Shown here piece by piece: positions 8,687 through 20,496 of a stretch of 64,000 nt of DNA. The notes beneath the pieces were generated by a model that had not been told where the DNA came from, did not search any database, and saw only the letters and a list, made by a program, of their open reading frames with translations. Within the stretch, counting starts at the first letter, position 1. Every line of letters begins with the position of its first letter. A program made the position numbers and the translations under genes. The stretch comes from Hyphomicrobium sp. Lineage in GTDB: Bacteria > Pseudomonadota > Alphaproteobacteria > Rhizobiales > Hyphomicrobiaceae. The stretch is from positions 1 through 64,000 of the forward strand of contig JALHMJ010000008.1 of assembly GCA_022844105.1 (NCBI GenBank). Direction: 5' to 3'.

Positions 8687-10108
8687 ATGCAAACACCCCG
8701 CGACGCAGGCACGTTCCACATCATCGGCATCGGCGGCATCGGCATGAGCGCTATCGCCGAGATCCTGCTGGCGAAGGGGTTCGCCGTCCAAGGCAGCGAC
8801 CAGAAGGAAAGCGCCAACGTTCGGCGCCTGCGCGCCAAGGGCGTGCGCGTCTTTATCGGTCACGATCCGGTCAACCTCATCGGCGCCCGCAACGTCGTGA
8901 TCTCCACCGCCGTCAAAACCGGCAATCCTGAACTCGAAGCGGCGCGCCAGAAGGGCCTGCCGATCATCCGCCGCGCCGAGGCGCTGGCCGAACTGATGCG
9001 GCTCTACTCGACCATCTCGGTCACCGGCACGCACGGCAAGACAACGACGACGTCGCTGGTGTCCACCATCTTTGAGAAAGCCGGCACCGATCCGACCGTG
9101 ATCACCGGCGGCATCATCAACGCCTGGGGCTCGAACGCGCGTCTCGGCCAAGGCCGCTGGATGATTGTCGAGGCCGACGAGAGCGACGGCACGTTCGTTC
9201 GGCTTCCGACAGAAATCGGCATCGTGACGAACATCGATCCCGAACACCTCGACTACTTCAAGACGGTCGAAAACATGCACGCGGAATATGCCGCGTTTTA
9301 TCGCAACATTCCCTTTTACGGGCTTGCCGTCACCTGCATCGATCACCCCGTCGTGCGTAGCATGATCGAGCGCCTCGACCTGCGCCGCGACGGCCGCCGG
9401 CTACTGACGTATGGCGTTGCCGAGGGCGCGGACTTGCGCTTGCTGAGCACCCGTCAGGACGGCTTCACCACAATTTTCGAAGCCGAACTCTCTGCCCGCG
9501 TCAAGGGCGGTGCGCGCAACATCACCGGGTGGACCGTGCCCGTGCCGGGCCATCACAACGCCCTGAACGCGCTGGCCGCTATCGCAGTCGCAGCCGAAGC
9601 CGGCATTCCCGATGAAATCATTCAAGCAGGACTAGCCGAGTTCTCCGGCGTCAAGCGCCGCTTTCAGCCGACCGGTCAATGGAACGGCATCGAGATCTAC
9701 GATGATTACGGCCACCACCCGATCGAGATCGCGGCAGTTTTGCAAGCCGCCCGCGCCGGCACCAAGGGCCGCGTGATCGCGGTCTGCGAACCACATCGCT
9801 ACACGCGGGTGCGCGATCTGTTCGGCGAATTTTGCGCCTGCTTCCGCGACGCCGATAGCGTGATCGTGGCGCCGCTCTACTCTGCCGGCGAAACACCGAT
9901 CGAAGGTATCGACCAGCATTCCCTCGCTGACGGCATCCGCCAGACGGGACACCGCGCCGTGACATCCGTTGATCACCCTGCCGACATCGTGCCGCTCTTG
10001 CGCCGCTACGGCCGCCCGGGCGACATGGTCGTTTGCCTCGGCGCCGGCACGTCGACCGAGTGGGCGGCAGCGCTGCCGCAGTGGCTCTCTTCCCAGGCCG
10101 CCGAATAG
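8687..10108 (+). CDS. murC: UDP-MurNAc L-alanine ligase
   Basis: MurC adds L-alanine to UDP-MurNAc, the first amino acid of the stem peptide. The 473-residue product begins with [17 protein letters not shown] (nucleotide-binding loop of the N-domain) and has the ATP loop [31 protein letters not shown] and [10 protein letters not shown], all standard for MurC. The frame is open far upstream, into murG, but the conserved protein starts at the ATG at 8687, 41 bp after the murG stop. Confidence 0.95.
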   Translation: MQTPRDAGTFHIIGIGGIGMSAIAEILLAKGFAVQGSDQKESANVRRLRAKGVRVFIGHDPVNLIGARNVVISTAVKTGNPELEAARQKGLPIIRRAEALAELMRLYSTISVTGTHGKTTTTSLVSTIFEKAGTDPTVITGGIINAWGSNARLGQGRWMIVEADESDGTFVRLPTEIGIVTNIDPEHLDYFKTVENMHAEYAAFYRNIPFYGLAVTCIDHPVVRSMIERLDLRRDGRRLLTYGVAEGADLRLLSTRQDGFTTIFEAELSARVKGGARNITGWTVPVPGHHNALNALAAIAVAAEAGIPDEIIQAGLAEFSGVKRRFQPTGQWNGIEIYDDYGHHPIEIAAVLQAARAGTKGRVIAVCEPHRYTRVRDLFGEFCACFRDADSVIVAPLYSAGETPIEGIDQHSLADGIRQTGHRAVTSVDHPADIVPLLRRYGRPGDMVVCLGAGTSTEWAAALPQWLSSQAAE

Positions 10109-10128
10109 GCGCTTTGCAAGGCCAATCG

Positions 10129-11094
10129 ATGAGCTTTTCCGACATCACCGGCGATCTGATGGCCCGCATGCCGGACCTGCGCGGACGCCTCACGGCCAAC
10201 GCATCGCTCTCCGACATCACGTGGTTTCGCGTCGGTGGTCTGGCGCAAGTGCTGTTCGCGCCCGCCGACGAAGCCGATCTCGCCTATTTCCTCCGCCAGG
10301 CCAGCTCCGATCTCCCCGTCTTCGTGATTGGACTGGGCTCCAACCTGTTGGTGCGCGACGGCGGCGTGCCGGGCGTCGTCATTCGTCTCGGCCGCGGCTT
10401 CAATGAGATCACGACCAATGGCACGCAACTGACCGTGGGCACGTCGGTCCCCGACGTCAAGGTGGCCCGCGCCGCCGCCGAGGCCGGTATCGCCGGGCTG
10501 TCGTTCTATCGCGGCATCCCCGGTTCCATCGGCGGCGCTCTGCGCATGAATGCCGGCGCACACGGCAGCGAGACCAAGGATGTTCTCGTCTCCGCTCGCG
10601 CTGTCGACCGCCAGGGCAACATACACGTGCTTTCGCTGGCCGATATGAACTTCACTTACCGTCACTCCGGCATTCCCGGCGACTGGATTTTTACGCAAGC
10701 GACATACCTGGGACGCCCCGGTGATCCCGAAGCAATTCAGCAGGAAATGGACGAGGTCGCGGACTACCGCGAGAAGAATCAGCCCGTGCGCGAGCGCACC
10801 GGCGGCTCGACCTTCAAAAATCCTCCCGGACACAGCGCCTGGAAACTTGTCGACGCCGCCGGCTGCCGCGGCTTGCGCGTCGGCGGTGCAAAGGTCTCCG
10901 ACATGCACTGCAACTTCCTCATCAACGACCAGAAGGCGTCCGGAGAAGATGTCGAGACGCTCGGCGAAACGGTTCGCGCCCGCGTCAAGGCGACCTCCGG
11001 TATCGCGCTCGAATGGGAAATCATCCGCCTCGGGCAGCCAAAAGACGGCCGCCCGACTGGCGAAGCCTTGGCTCTCGCAGAGAACGCATCATGA
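10129..11094 (+). CDS. murB: UDP-N-acetylenolpyruvoylglucosamine reductase
   Basis: MurB is the FAD enzyme that reduces UDP-GlcNAc-enolpyruvate to UDP-MurNAc. The 321-residue product has TWFRVGG, the FAD-binding [12 protein letters not shown], the [19 protein letters not shown] block and GSTFKNPPG with the catalytic serine region. The length and the lack of a Tyr-loop insertion match type II MurB. The start at 10129 lies 20 bp after murC; its stop overlaps the ddlB ATG. Confidence 0.95.
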   Translation: MSFSDITGDLMARMPDLRGRLTANASLSDITWFRVGGLAQVLFAPADEADLAYFLRQASSDLPVFVIGLGSNLLVRDGGVPGVVIRLGRGFNEITTNGTQLTVGTSVPDVKVARAAAEAGIAGLSFYRGIPGSIGGALRMNAGAHGSETKDVLVSARAVDRQGNIHVLSLADMNFTYRHSGIPGDWIFTQATYLGRPGDPEAIQQEMDEVADYREKNQPVRERTGGSTFKNPPGHSAWKLVDAAGCRGLRVGGAKVSDMHCNFLINDQKASGEDVETLGETVRARVKATSGIALEWEIIRLGQPKDGRPTGEALALAENAS

Positions 11095-12041
11095 CCTTGG
11101 GCACCGCGCCGCCGCGCACGCGCGAACATGTCGCCGTCCTGATGGGCGGCTGGTCGGCGGAACGACCGATCAGCTTGAAATCGGGTGCCGCGGTTGCCGA
11201 GGCACTCGAAGGCGAGGGCTACCGTGTCACGCGCATCGATGTGGATCGCGACATCTCCGCGATTCTCACGGCTTTGAAGCCCGACGTCGCCTTCAATGCA
11301 TTGCATGGCCGTTTCGGCGAGGACGGCTGCATCCAGGGCATTCTGGAATGTCTTGAGATCCCCTACACCCACTCCGGCGTTCTGGCCTCCGCGCTTGCCA
11401 TGCACAAGGAGCGCGCCAAAGCGGTGATGAAGCCGGCCGGGGTTCCCGTCGCCGAAGCCCGTGTCGTATCCCGCTCAGCTGCCGCTGCCGAACACGTCTT
11501 GCCGCCGCCGTATGTCGTCAAACCCGTCGATGAAGGATCGAGCGTCGGTGTTCTCATCATCCGCCCAGGCACCAACGATTGGTCCAAGGCCATTCTTTCT
11601 GGCGGCGTGCCGGACGATATCGTCATGGTCGAGCGCTACGTCGCTGGACGTGAACTGACCTGCGCCGTCATCGGCAGCTTTGTGTCCGACGTCATCGAGA
11701 TCAAGCCCAAAGACGGTCTCGTTTTTTACGATTTCGAGGCGAAATACGCGCCGGGCGGCTCAATCCACGAACTTCCGGCCAATGTTTTACCGGATGTTTA
11801 CCAGTTGGTCCGGAAATACACCGGTGCGGCGCACCAGGCTCTCGGATGCCGGGGCGTCTCGCGCGCTGACTTCCGCTACGACGATACGCCGGGTGGCTCG
11901 GGCGAACTCATTTGCCTCGAGGTCAACACCCAGCCGGGCATGACGGGAACATCGCTGGTGCCGGAACTGGCTCAGTACGCCGGTTGGAGCTTCGGCGAAC
12001 TCGTCAGATGGATCACCGAGGACGCGAGTTGCCAGAGGTAG
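11091..12041 (+). CDS. ddlB: D-alanine-D-alanine ligase
   Basis: Ddl makes D-Ala-D-Ala, the substrate of MurF. The 316-residue product shows ATP-grasp architecture: [17 protein letters not shown] at the N-terminus, [11 protein letters not shown], the [10 protein letters not shown] helix, [12 protein letters not shown], and the C-terminal metal/ATP site [18 protein letters not shown]. The ATG at 11091 overlaps the murB stop by four bases. In family nomenclature the dcw copy is ddlB. Confidence 0.94.
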   Translation: MTLGTAPPRTREHVAVLMGGWSAERPISLKSGAAVAEALEGEGYRVTRIDVDRDISAILTALKPDVAFNALHGRFGEDGCIQGILECLEIPYTHSGVLASALAMHKERAKAVMKPAGVPVAEARVVSRSAAAAEHVLPPPYVVKPVDEGSSVGVLIIRPGTNDWSKAILSGGVPDDIVMVERYVAGRELTCAVIGSFVSDVIEIKPKDGLVFYDFEAKYAPGGSIHELPANVLPDVYQLVRKYTGAAHQALGCRGVSRADFRYDDTPGGSGELICLEVNTQPGMTGTSLVPELAQYAGWSFGELVRWITEDASCQR

Positions 12042-12919
12042 GCATAGTATCGGATCACACGTGGCCGGCGCATCAAGCGCCGCGCCGAAGCCCAGTTTCG
12101 CCTGCAACCAAAGCCTTCGATTTTGGCCATGCTTACGATCCCGGTCGCAGCGATGCGCCAGCCCGGTCGCATCGCTCGTTCCACCCGCATCGCCATAGCC
12201 GTGCACTGGCCGGCTTGACCGTCGTCCTAGCTTCGGTCATCGGCGCCTACTTTGCTGACCGCTACGGGCCGTTCGATCGCGATCGCCTCGCAACCCTTTT
12301 CGGCTTTGGCATCGAGCAGGTCTCGTTGACCGGCCACCGCTTCACGCCCGACGCTGAACTCTTCAACGCGCTCGACCTGTCCACGGCCCACTCCCTGGCG
12401 AGCTTCGACGCCAGCGCCACCCGCATGCGCTTCGAACGCCTGCCATGGGTGCAATCGGTGGAAATTTCGCGCGTCTGGCCCGGGCAGCTCGCGATACGCA
12501 TCAAGGAGCGCAGGCCTTTCGCGATCTGGGAACGCGCTGATGGCTCCGAACTCATCGACGTGACGGGCCGCTCGCTGGGCCCGGTGAAACGCGATGCCGT
12601 GATCGATCTGCCGCGCGTAGCCGGTGAGGGAGCAAGCCCTCAGGCAGCAAAGCTCCTCGCTGTCATCGATCAATACCCCGTCATCAAGTCTCGTCTCGTT
12701 CGGGCGACCCGGCTCGCCGGTCGCCGCTGGACGCTGGAAGTGACGGGCGGCGGACGCATTCATCTTCCCGCCGACGGCGAAGCGACCGCGCTCGCGCGGC
12801 TGACGGCCGATCCGCGGGTAATTGCACTCCTAAAGGTCCCCGGTCAGATCATCGACCTGCGCTCGCCAACCAAGATCGCCGTCCGCGCTCCGGCCGGCTC
12901 TATCGGGGCGGGAGGGTAG
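12029..12919 (+). CDS. ftsQ: cell division protein FtsQ
   Basis: FtsQ is the bitopic divisome scaffold that bridges FtsA/FtsZ to the periplasmic division proteins. A basic, Pro/His-rich cytoplasmic tail of about 65 residues precedes one membrane segment (ALAGLTVVLASVIGAYF) and a POTRA-like domain (QVSLTGHRFTPDAELF) followed by the FtsQ beta domain (WVQSVEISRVWPGQLAIRIKER). The start is uncertain. A TTG at 12029 has GAGG seven bases upstream and gives 296 residues; an ATG at 12008 with a weaker site gives 303. Both overlap the ddlB stop. Neighbours ddlB and ftsA support the call. Confidence 0.88.
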   Translation: MPEVGIVSDHTWPAHQAPRRSPVSPATKAFDFGHAYDPGRSDAPARSHRSFHPHRHSRALAGLTVVLASVIGAYFADRYGPFDRDRLATLFGFGIEQVSLTGHRFTPDAELFNALDLSTAHSLASFDASATRMRFERLPWVQSVEISRVWPGQLAIRIKERRPFAIWERADGSELIDVTGRSLGPVKRDAVIDLPRVAGEGASPQAAKLLAVIDQYPVIKSRLVRATRLAGRRWTLEVTGGGRIHLPADGEATALARLTADPRVIALLKVPGQIIDLRSPTKIAVRAPAGSIGAGG

Positions 12920-12921
12920 AC

Positions 12922-14181
12922 ATGAGCGCTGCAACCCTCCGTCCGGCCCGCACGGCCCGCATCGCCGCCGTGCTCGATGCCGGCAGTTTCAAAACCGTTT
13001 GCTTGATCGCCGCACTCGATAACAACGGCAACCCGGCGCGTATTGCGGGCGTCGGGGTCGCCCCCTCGCAAGGCATCAAGTCAGGAACAATTGTCGATCT
13101 TGCTGCCGCCGAGGGTGTGATCCGCACGGCCGTCGCGCAAGCCGAATCGATGGCCGGCATTCGCCTCGACCGCATCGACCTTCTCGTCAACTGTGGCGCG
13201 GTCGCCTCGCGCACGTTTGCGGCCACGGTGCAGGTCCCGGATGCGGTCGTCCGCGCCGACACCGTTGATCGCCTGCTCGGCGCCGGGCGAGCCAGCGCTT
13301 CGGACAATGGACGCCGGCTCCTGCAACTCGACGCGGGCGGCTATCGCTTGGATGACGGTCCACTCATGGCCGAAGTCGCAGGCCTGCCTGCTCGTCGGAT
13401 CGCAGCGCATTTCTGTGCCGTTACGGCCGAAAAACCAGCAGTCGGCAACCTGACGCGCACCGTCTCGCGCTGCTACCTGGCACCGCGCGGCCTTGTTCCC
13501 GGACCTCTGGCCAGCGCGTGGGCGGTGACCAGCGACGACGAGCGCCGGCACGGCGTTCTCGTGATCGACATCGGCGCCGGCGTCACCGGATTTGCGATGC
13601 TGCGGGAGAACCGCACGGTCTACGCGAGAACGATCCCAATTGGCGGCGCTCAAGTCACGGTCGACATCGCCCACGCGTTGCGCACGCCACTTGAAGAAGC
13701 CGAGCGAATCAAAGCTCTTTATGGCACAGTCCTGATTGCGCAGTCGGATCAGCACGATGTCTTCACCCATGCCGTAACCGGTCATGGCGAGGGCTTTGAG
13801 CAGAGATCGACGAAGGCTGATCTGGCCCGGATCATCCAAGCGCGCATGGCCCACCTGTTCCACCTCGTTCGCGATCAATTGGCGAACGCCGGGCTTCTCG
13901 AAGGCAGCGCCGCGCGGATCGTTCTCTGCGGTGGCGGCAGCGAGATTCCCGGTCTGCAATCCTTCGCAGAAGGCGTGTACAGGCGACCCGTGCGCGAGGG
14001 TAGGCCTCAGCCCATCTCGGGCTTGCCTCCCCTATATGCATCGGCGGCGTTCGCCGGTGCGGTTGGTGTGTTGCGTGCCGTCGCAGACAGCGCGGCCGGC
14101 GATCTACCGGGAGCCGAGGGCGCCGATCAGGCCCGCGGCTACATCGGTCGGGTCGGGCAGTGGCTCAAGGACGGCTTCTAG
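12922..14181 (+). CDS. ftsA: cell division protein FtsA
   Basis: FtsA is the actin-like protein that ties FtsZ to the membrane. The 419-residue product has the phosphate-1 segment [14 protein letters not shown], a central [14 protein letters not shown] (phosphate 2) and [11 protein letters not shown] (adenosine motif), plus an inserted 1C (SHS2) region between them. The C-terminus, [15 protein letters not shown], fits the amphipathic membrane-targeting helix of FtsA. It starts two bases after the ftsQ stop. Confidence 0.94.
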   Translation: MSAATLRPARTARIAAVLDAGSFKTVCLIAALDNNGNPARIAGVGVAPSQGIKSGTIVDLAAAEGVIRTAVAQAESMAGIRLDRIDLLVNCGAVASRTFAATVQVPDAVVRADTVDRLLGAGRASASDNGRRLLQLDAGGYRLDDGPLMAEVAGLPARRIAAHFCAVTAEKPAVGNLTRTVSRCYLAPRGLVPGPLASAWAVTSDDERRHGVLVIDIGAGVTGFAMLRENRTVYARTIPIGGAQVTVDIAHALRTPLEEAERIKALYGTVLIAQSDQHDVFTHAVTGHGEGFEQRSTKADLARIIQARMAHLFHLVRDQLANAGLLEGSAARIVLCGGGSEIPGLQSFAEGVYRRPVREGRPQPISGLPPLYASAAFAGAVGVLRAVADSAAGDLPGAEGADQARGYIGRVGQWLKDGF

Positions 14182-14251
14182 AGAAGGCGCGGCGGCAGGT
14201 CCGGAAGAATTCGGATCGCCGGACGTTACTTCTGTCGAGACCGAGGGCCAG

Positions 14252-15940
14252 ATGAACGCAAAGCTGCCGCCGAACATCACGGACTTGAAGCCACGGATTA
14301 CCGTCATTGGTGTGGGCGGGGCGGGCTGCAATGCCATTAACAACATGATCGATGCCAACCTCGATGGCGTCGAATTCGTCGTTGCCAACACGGATGCTCA
14401 GGCGTTGGTCGCCTCGAACGCGCCGAAAAAAATCCAGCTCGGCGCCAAGCTGACCGAGGGTTTGGGTGCCGGTTCGCGTCCGGACATTGGGGAAGCGGCC
14501 GCCGAGGAAACGCTCGATGACCTGCGCGAACTCGTGCGCGGGTCGCATATGGTTTTCATTGCCGCCGGCATGGGTGGCGGCACGGGCACAGGCGCGGCCG
14601 GCGTCATCGCGCGCGCGGCCAAGGAACAGAACATTCTGACTGTCGCGGTTGTGACGAAGCCGTTCCAGTTCGAAGGCGCCCGGCGCATGCGCATCGCTGA
14701 AGCCGGCATTATCGAACTTCGCAAGCACGTCGATACGCTGATCGTCATCCCCAATCAAAACCTGTTCCGGATCGCCAGCGAACGCACGACTTTTGCCGAA
14801 GCGTTCGTTCTGGCCGATCAGGTGCTCTATTCAGGCGTTGCCTGCATCGTCGATCTCATCGTCAAGGAAGGCTTGATCAACCTCGACTTCGCCGACGTGC
14901 GCACCGTTATGGGCGGCATGGGCAGCGCGATGATGGGCACGGGCGAAGCGTCCGGTGAGAGCCGCGCGGTGCGCGCCGCCGAAGAAGCGATCACCAACCC
15001 ATTGCTCGACGATGTATCGCTCGCCGGAGCCAAGGGACTTCTCTTGTCGATCACGGGCGGCTCGGATCTGACGCTCTACGAGGTCGACGAAGCCGCCACG
15101 CGCGTCCGTCAGGAAGTCGATCCGGAAGCCAATATCATCGTCGGCGCCACCTTCGATGCAACGTTGGGCGACAAGGTCCGCGTGTCGATCGTAGCGTCCG
15201 GCATGGACCGTTTGGCGGCCGCGACGGCGCCGCCACCGATCGTTCGAACGCCAGCCCAAAAACCGGTCGCGGCGTCGATTCCCTCTCCCGCACCGCACAC
15301 CGCCAGTCATCACGATGCTTCCGACCGGATGGCCGAGGCCTTGAAGCCGTCGGCATTCGAGGAGCTTGCGCGCCAGCCGGCCGAGCCGTCACGAGATCCG
15401 CCGGCGCCGCCAGCCCACAGTTGGCACGCGACGGATGATGTTGAAATCACCGATCTGCAGCCGGGCGCCTTTGGCAACTCCTACGCCCCGCCCGAATACG
15501 GCGCGCCGCAACGGGCCCAGATGCCTGACGACCATTTCGTTCCAGCGCCCCCCGTCCAGATCCGCCGGCCGCCCCGCCGCATGCCCGAACTCGAAGATTT
15601 TCCAGCCGTCGGTCAGCGCGAGTATCAGGCGAAGGTGCAGCGCGACCCGCAGGCGCCGAATGTTTATGCCCCGCACCCACAGCAGGCTCCCCGTCACGCA
15701 CCCGAACCCAAGAAGCGCGGCTTCTTCGATCGACTGACGGGTCGCGGAAAGCGCGAGGGTGATTCGCACGCAGAACGCCACGAACCGGCGGCAACACACG
15801 CACACAAATCCACATCGACCGATAGCTCCTACGCCGTAGGAGATGGCGCGCGCGGGCATCGCAACGGTTGGCTCGACGACGAACATCAACGTCAAGATAA
15901 GCCCGAATTACCGGTGTTTTTTAACAAAACACGGCGCTAA
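14252..15940 (+). CDS. ftsZ: cell division protein FtsZ
   Basis: FtsZ is the tubulin-like GTPase that builds the Z ring. The 562-residue product begins with [18 protein letters not shown] and carries the GTP signature GGGTGTGAA near residue 115, then [11 protein letters not shown] and the T7 catalytic region. After about residue 320 a long Pro/Ala/Gln-rich disordered linker of more than 200 residues runs to the end, typical of Alphaproteobacteria. Oddly, the final conserved peptide, usually like L(E/D)IPAFLRRQ, reads [11 protein letters not shown]: only the Leu-Pro-x-Phe core is kept. AGGG before the ATG at 14252 supports the start; the frame open upstream lies inside ftsA. Confidence 0.96.
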   Translation: MNAKLPPNITDLKPRITVIGVGGAGCNAINNMIDANLDGVEFVVANTDAQALVASNAPKKIQLGAKLTEGLGAGSRPDIGEAAAEETLDDLRELVRGSHMVFIAAGMGGGTGTGAAGVIARAAKEQNILTVAVVTKPFQFEGARRMRIAEAGIIELRKHVDTLIVIPNQNLFRIASERTTFAEAFVLADQVLYSGVACIVDLIVKEGLINLDFADVRTVMGGMGSAMMGTGEASGESRAVRAAEEAITNPLLDDVSLAGAKGLLLSITGGSDLTLYEVDEAATRVRQEVDPEANIIVGATFDATLGDKVRVSIVASGMDRLAAATAPPPIVRTPAQKPVAASIPSPAPHTASHHDASDRMAEALKPSAFEELARQPAEPSRDPPAPPAHSWHATDDVEITDLQPGAFGNSYAPPEYGAPQRAQMPDDHFVPAPPVQIRRPPRRMPELEDFPAVGQREYQAKVQRDPQAPNVYAPHPQQAPRHAPEPKKRGFFDRLTGRGKREGDSHAERHEPAATHAHKSTSTDSSYAVGDGARGHRNGWLDDEHQRQDKPELPVFFNKTRR

Positions 15941-16212
15941 TACAGGCCTCGCGTGCCGTCAGTTTTCGGCGTGCGAAGCGACATCTTTCCAAATGGTAAC
16001 ACATGGTAAGAAAGCGTGATTTGTGACGCCTGGAGGTGACAGTTATCGTCACTGAGGATGTGATCTTGAATCGCCCCGCCTCAGGGGTTTCGGAAAGCGC
16101 TCGATAGAGGCGCAAACGAAACTAGGGAAGTAGGCGGGATGCAGCAAGATCTGGGGGGCAGACACCGGTTTCGACTGGTCGGCTGCTTGGGACATGCGAG
16201 GGACGGCGCAGG

Positions 16213-17154
16213 ATGTCGAATCGATTTATCGGCGCGCGACAAACCACAATCGCCCGCGAGATTGAACTCAAGGGAACCGGTGTTCACAGTGGAGCGCCTG
16301 TATCTGTTACGCTCCACCCCGCTGATATGAACACGGGTCTTGTGTTCGCCGCCACGAAACGGGGCCGTGTCATTGCCGAGATCCCGGCACACGTCTCCAA
16401 CGTCAAAAACCTCACCCTGTGCACCGTTATCGGTGACGACACAGGTGTAACAATCTCGACCGTGGAACATTTGCTCGCCGCCCTTCGCGGACTCTCGGTT
16501 GATAATTGCATCATCGAAATCGACAGCAAGGAAGTTCCAATCATGGACGGCAGTTCCCTGCCGTTCGTTGAAGCCATCGACGAAACAGGCCTGCGTGAGC
16601 TCAACGCTCCGCGCCGTTTCATTAAGGTCCTGAAGCCGATCCGCGTCGAAGAGGGCGGTTGCTGGGGCGAAATTGCCCCCCATTCTGGTTTCCATCTCGA
16701 CGTCGAAATCGACTTCGACACTCCGCTCATCGGCCGCCAGCGTCTCGCCTTCGAAATGAGCCCCGGCATCTTCCGCAATGAACTGTCCCGCGCCCGCACC
16801 TTTGGCTTCATGTCCGACGTGGAACGTCTCTGGAAAGCCGGCCTTGCGCTCGGTGCCAACCTAACCAATACCGTCGCCATCGGCGACAACCGCATCATGA
16901 ACCGTGAAGGCCTGCGCGATCCGCTCGAATTCGTTCGCCACAAAATGCTCGATGCAATCGGTGATCTCTGCCTCTCGGGCCTGCCACTTCTGGGGGCTTA
17001 CCGCTCGGTTCGTGGCGGGCACCGGTTGAATTCTCTGGTCCTCAAGGCGCTCCTCGATGACGCCTCGGCTTGGACGATTGTTCAGGCTCCCCGTGTTCGG
17101 GAAGTTACCCCGCGGATGTTTGAACTTCCGCAGGCGTTTGCCGTCGGCGAGTGA
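16213..17154 (+). CDS. lpxC: UDP-3-O-acyl-N-acetylglucosamine deacetylase
   Basis: LpxC is the zinc deacetylase that commits UDP-GlcNAc to lipid A synthesis. The 313-residue product has the two-domain fold with repeated sequence (TTIAREIELKGTGVHSG at the start), His86 in VEHLLAALRG and His243/Asp247 in RHKMLDAIGD, matching the three zinc ligands of the E. coli enzyme. It follows ftsZ after about 270 bp of non-coding sequence, the usual place in dcw clusters. That gap shows only a short GTGAC/GTCAC inverted repeat (16036-16052). Confidence 0.96.
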   Translation: MSNRFIGARQTTIAREIELKGTGVHSGAPVSVTLHPADMNTGLVFAATKRGRVIAEIPAHVSNVKNLTLCTVIGDDTGVTISTVEHLLAALRGLSVDNCIIEIDSKEVPIMDGSSLPFVEAIDETGLRELNAPRRFIKVLKPIRVEEGGCWGEIAPHSGFHLDVEIDFDTPLIGRQRLAFEMSPGIFRNELSRARTFGFMSDVERLWKAGLALGANLTNTVAIGDNRIMNREGLRDPLEFVRHKMLDAIGDLCLSGLPLLGAYRSVRGGHRLNSLVLKALLDDASAWTIVQAPRVREVTPRMFELPQAFAVGE

Positions 17155-17382
17155 TCAAAAAATTGATTGAAGTCCAGGACTTGCAGCGTTCAGCGGCAAG
17201 CCCTTCTGCTTGTGCTGGCCCCACAAGAAACATAATCCAAAGCCATCATTGCTTGGAAACTCGCTCTGGACTGGTTCTGCGACCCAGACTCGTATGCTAT
17301 CGGTCCGGCAGAATAGCCATTGAACCTGTAGCCCAGTGATGGGACGCATCGGTTCGGTCGGAACGTAGGTACGGGATTGAGA

Positions 17383-18252
17383 ATGCGAAACAGCACACCG
17401 TCTCGACGGCAGTCCCGACGCCTGATGGGCGTCACGCTGGCGCTGATCGCAAGCCTCACCGCCGGCTGCGCGTCCTCCATTGATGCGACGAGCGCTATCA
17501 ATTCCGATCCGCCGGAAAAAATGTACGCGCAGGCCGACGCGCTGATGACGTCGGGCAAGTTCGAAGCTGCCGCCGCCAAATTCGAAGAACTCGACCGATC
17601 ACATCCCTATTCGCCAGAAGCCCGGCGCGCCATGGTGCTGTCGGCGTACGCGTATTTTAAAGCTGGGAAATACCCTGAAGCGATCGCATCCGCCGAGCGC
17701 TATACCGTCATGCATCCCGGCACCAAGGACGCGCCGTTCGCGCATCACATCATCGGTTCTTCGTACTTCGACGACATCAAGACCGCCAATCGCGACCAGG
17801 GCGCAACCCGCAAGGCGCTCGAGCAGTTCAAGCTGCTCAAGTCACGCTATCCCGACAGCACCTATGCCGAGAATGCGGACAATCGCATCCGCATTTGCGA
17901 AGACACGCTGGCCGCGCAGGAGATGGAAGTTGGCCGCTATTATCTGAAGCGCAAGAACTACATCGGTGCAATTAACCGGTTCAAAGTCGTCGTTTCGGAT
18001 TATCAGACGACCAATCACGTCGAGGAAGCGCTCGCCCGCCTGACGGAATCGTACATGGCCCTGGGCGTCAAAGAAGAAGCGCAGACGGCAGCTGCCGTCC
18101 TCGGCTACAACTTCCCTCAGTCGAAGTGGTACAAGGACAGCTACGCGCTGCTGCAATCGGATGGTCTCGCCCCGCGCGAAGATAGCGGATCATGGATCTC
18201 CAAGGCCTGGAAAATCATGCCGAGCGTATCGTTCGGCGGCAATTCGGGCTGA
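17383..18252 (+). CDS. bamD: outer-membrane assembly lipoprotein BamD
   Basis: BamD is the essential lipoprotein of the BAM complex that inserts beta-barrel proteins into the outer membrane. The 289-residue product has a signal peptide ending in a lipobox (SLTAGC), then TPR-like helical repeats (KMYAQADALMTSGKFEAAA, YAYFKAGKYPEAI, RYYLKRKNYIGAINRF) with the family sequence FEELDRSHPYSPEARRAM. The ATG at 17383 is preferred over an in-frame TTG six bases upstream. It sits between lpxC and ligA, as in related genomes, but without recN. Confidence 0.93.
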   Translation: MRNSTPSRRQSRRLMGVTLALIASLTAGCASSIDATSAINSDPPEKMYAQADALMTSGKFEAAAAKFEELDRSHPYSPEARRAMVLSAYAYFKAGKYPEAIASAERYTVMHPGTKDAPFAHHIIGSSYFDDIKTANRDQGATRKALEQFKLLKSRYPDSTYAENADNRIRICEDTLAAQEMEVGRYYLKRKNYIGAINRFKVVVSDYQTTNHVEEALARLTESYMALGVKEEAQTAAAVLGYNFPQSKWYKDSYALLQSDGLAPREDSGSWISKAWKIMPSVSFGGNSG

Positions 18253-20487
<2,235 letters not shown>

Positions 20488-20496
20488 GGTTGCGCG

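Noticed and set aside
15914-15932. Hairpin GTGTTTT-ttaac-AAAACAC across the ftsZ stop as a terminator
   Set aside because: The stem is only 7 bp and A/T-rich and no T tract follows. lpxC lies downstream on the same strand.
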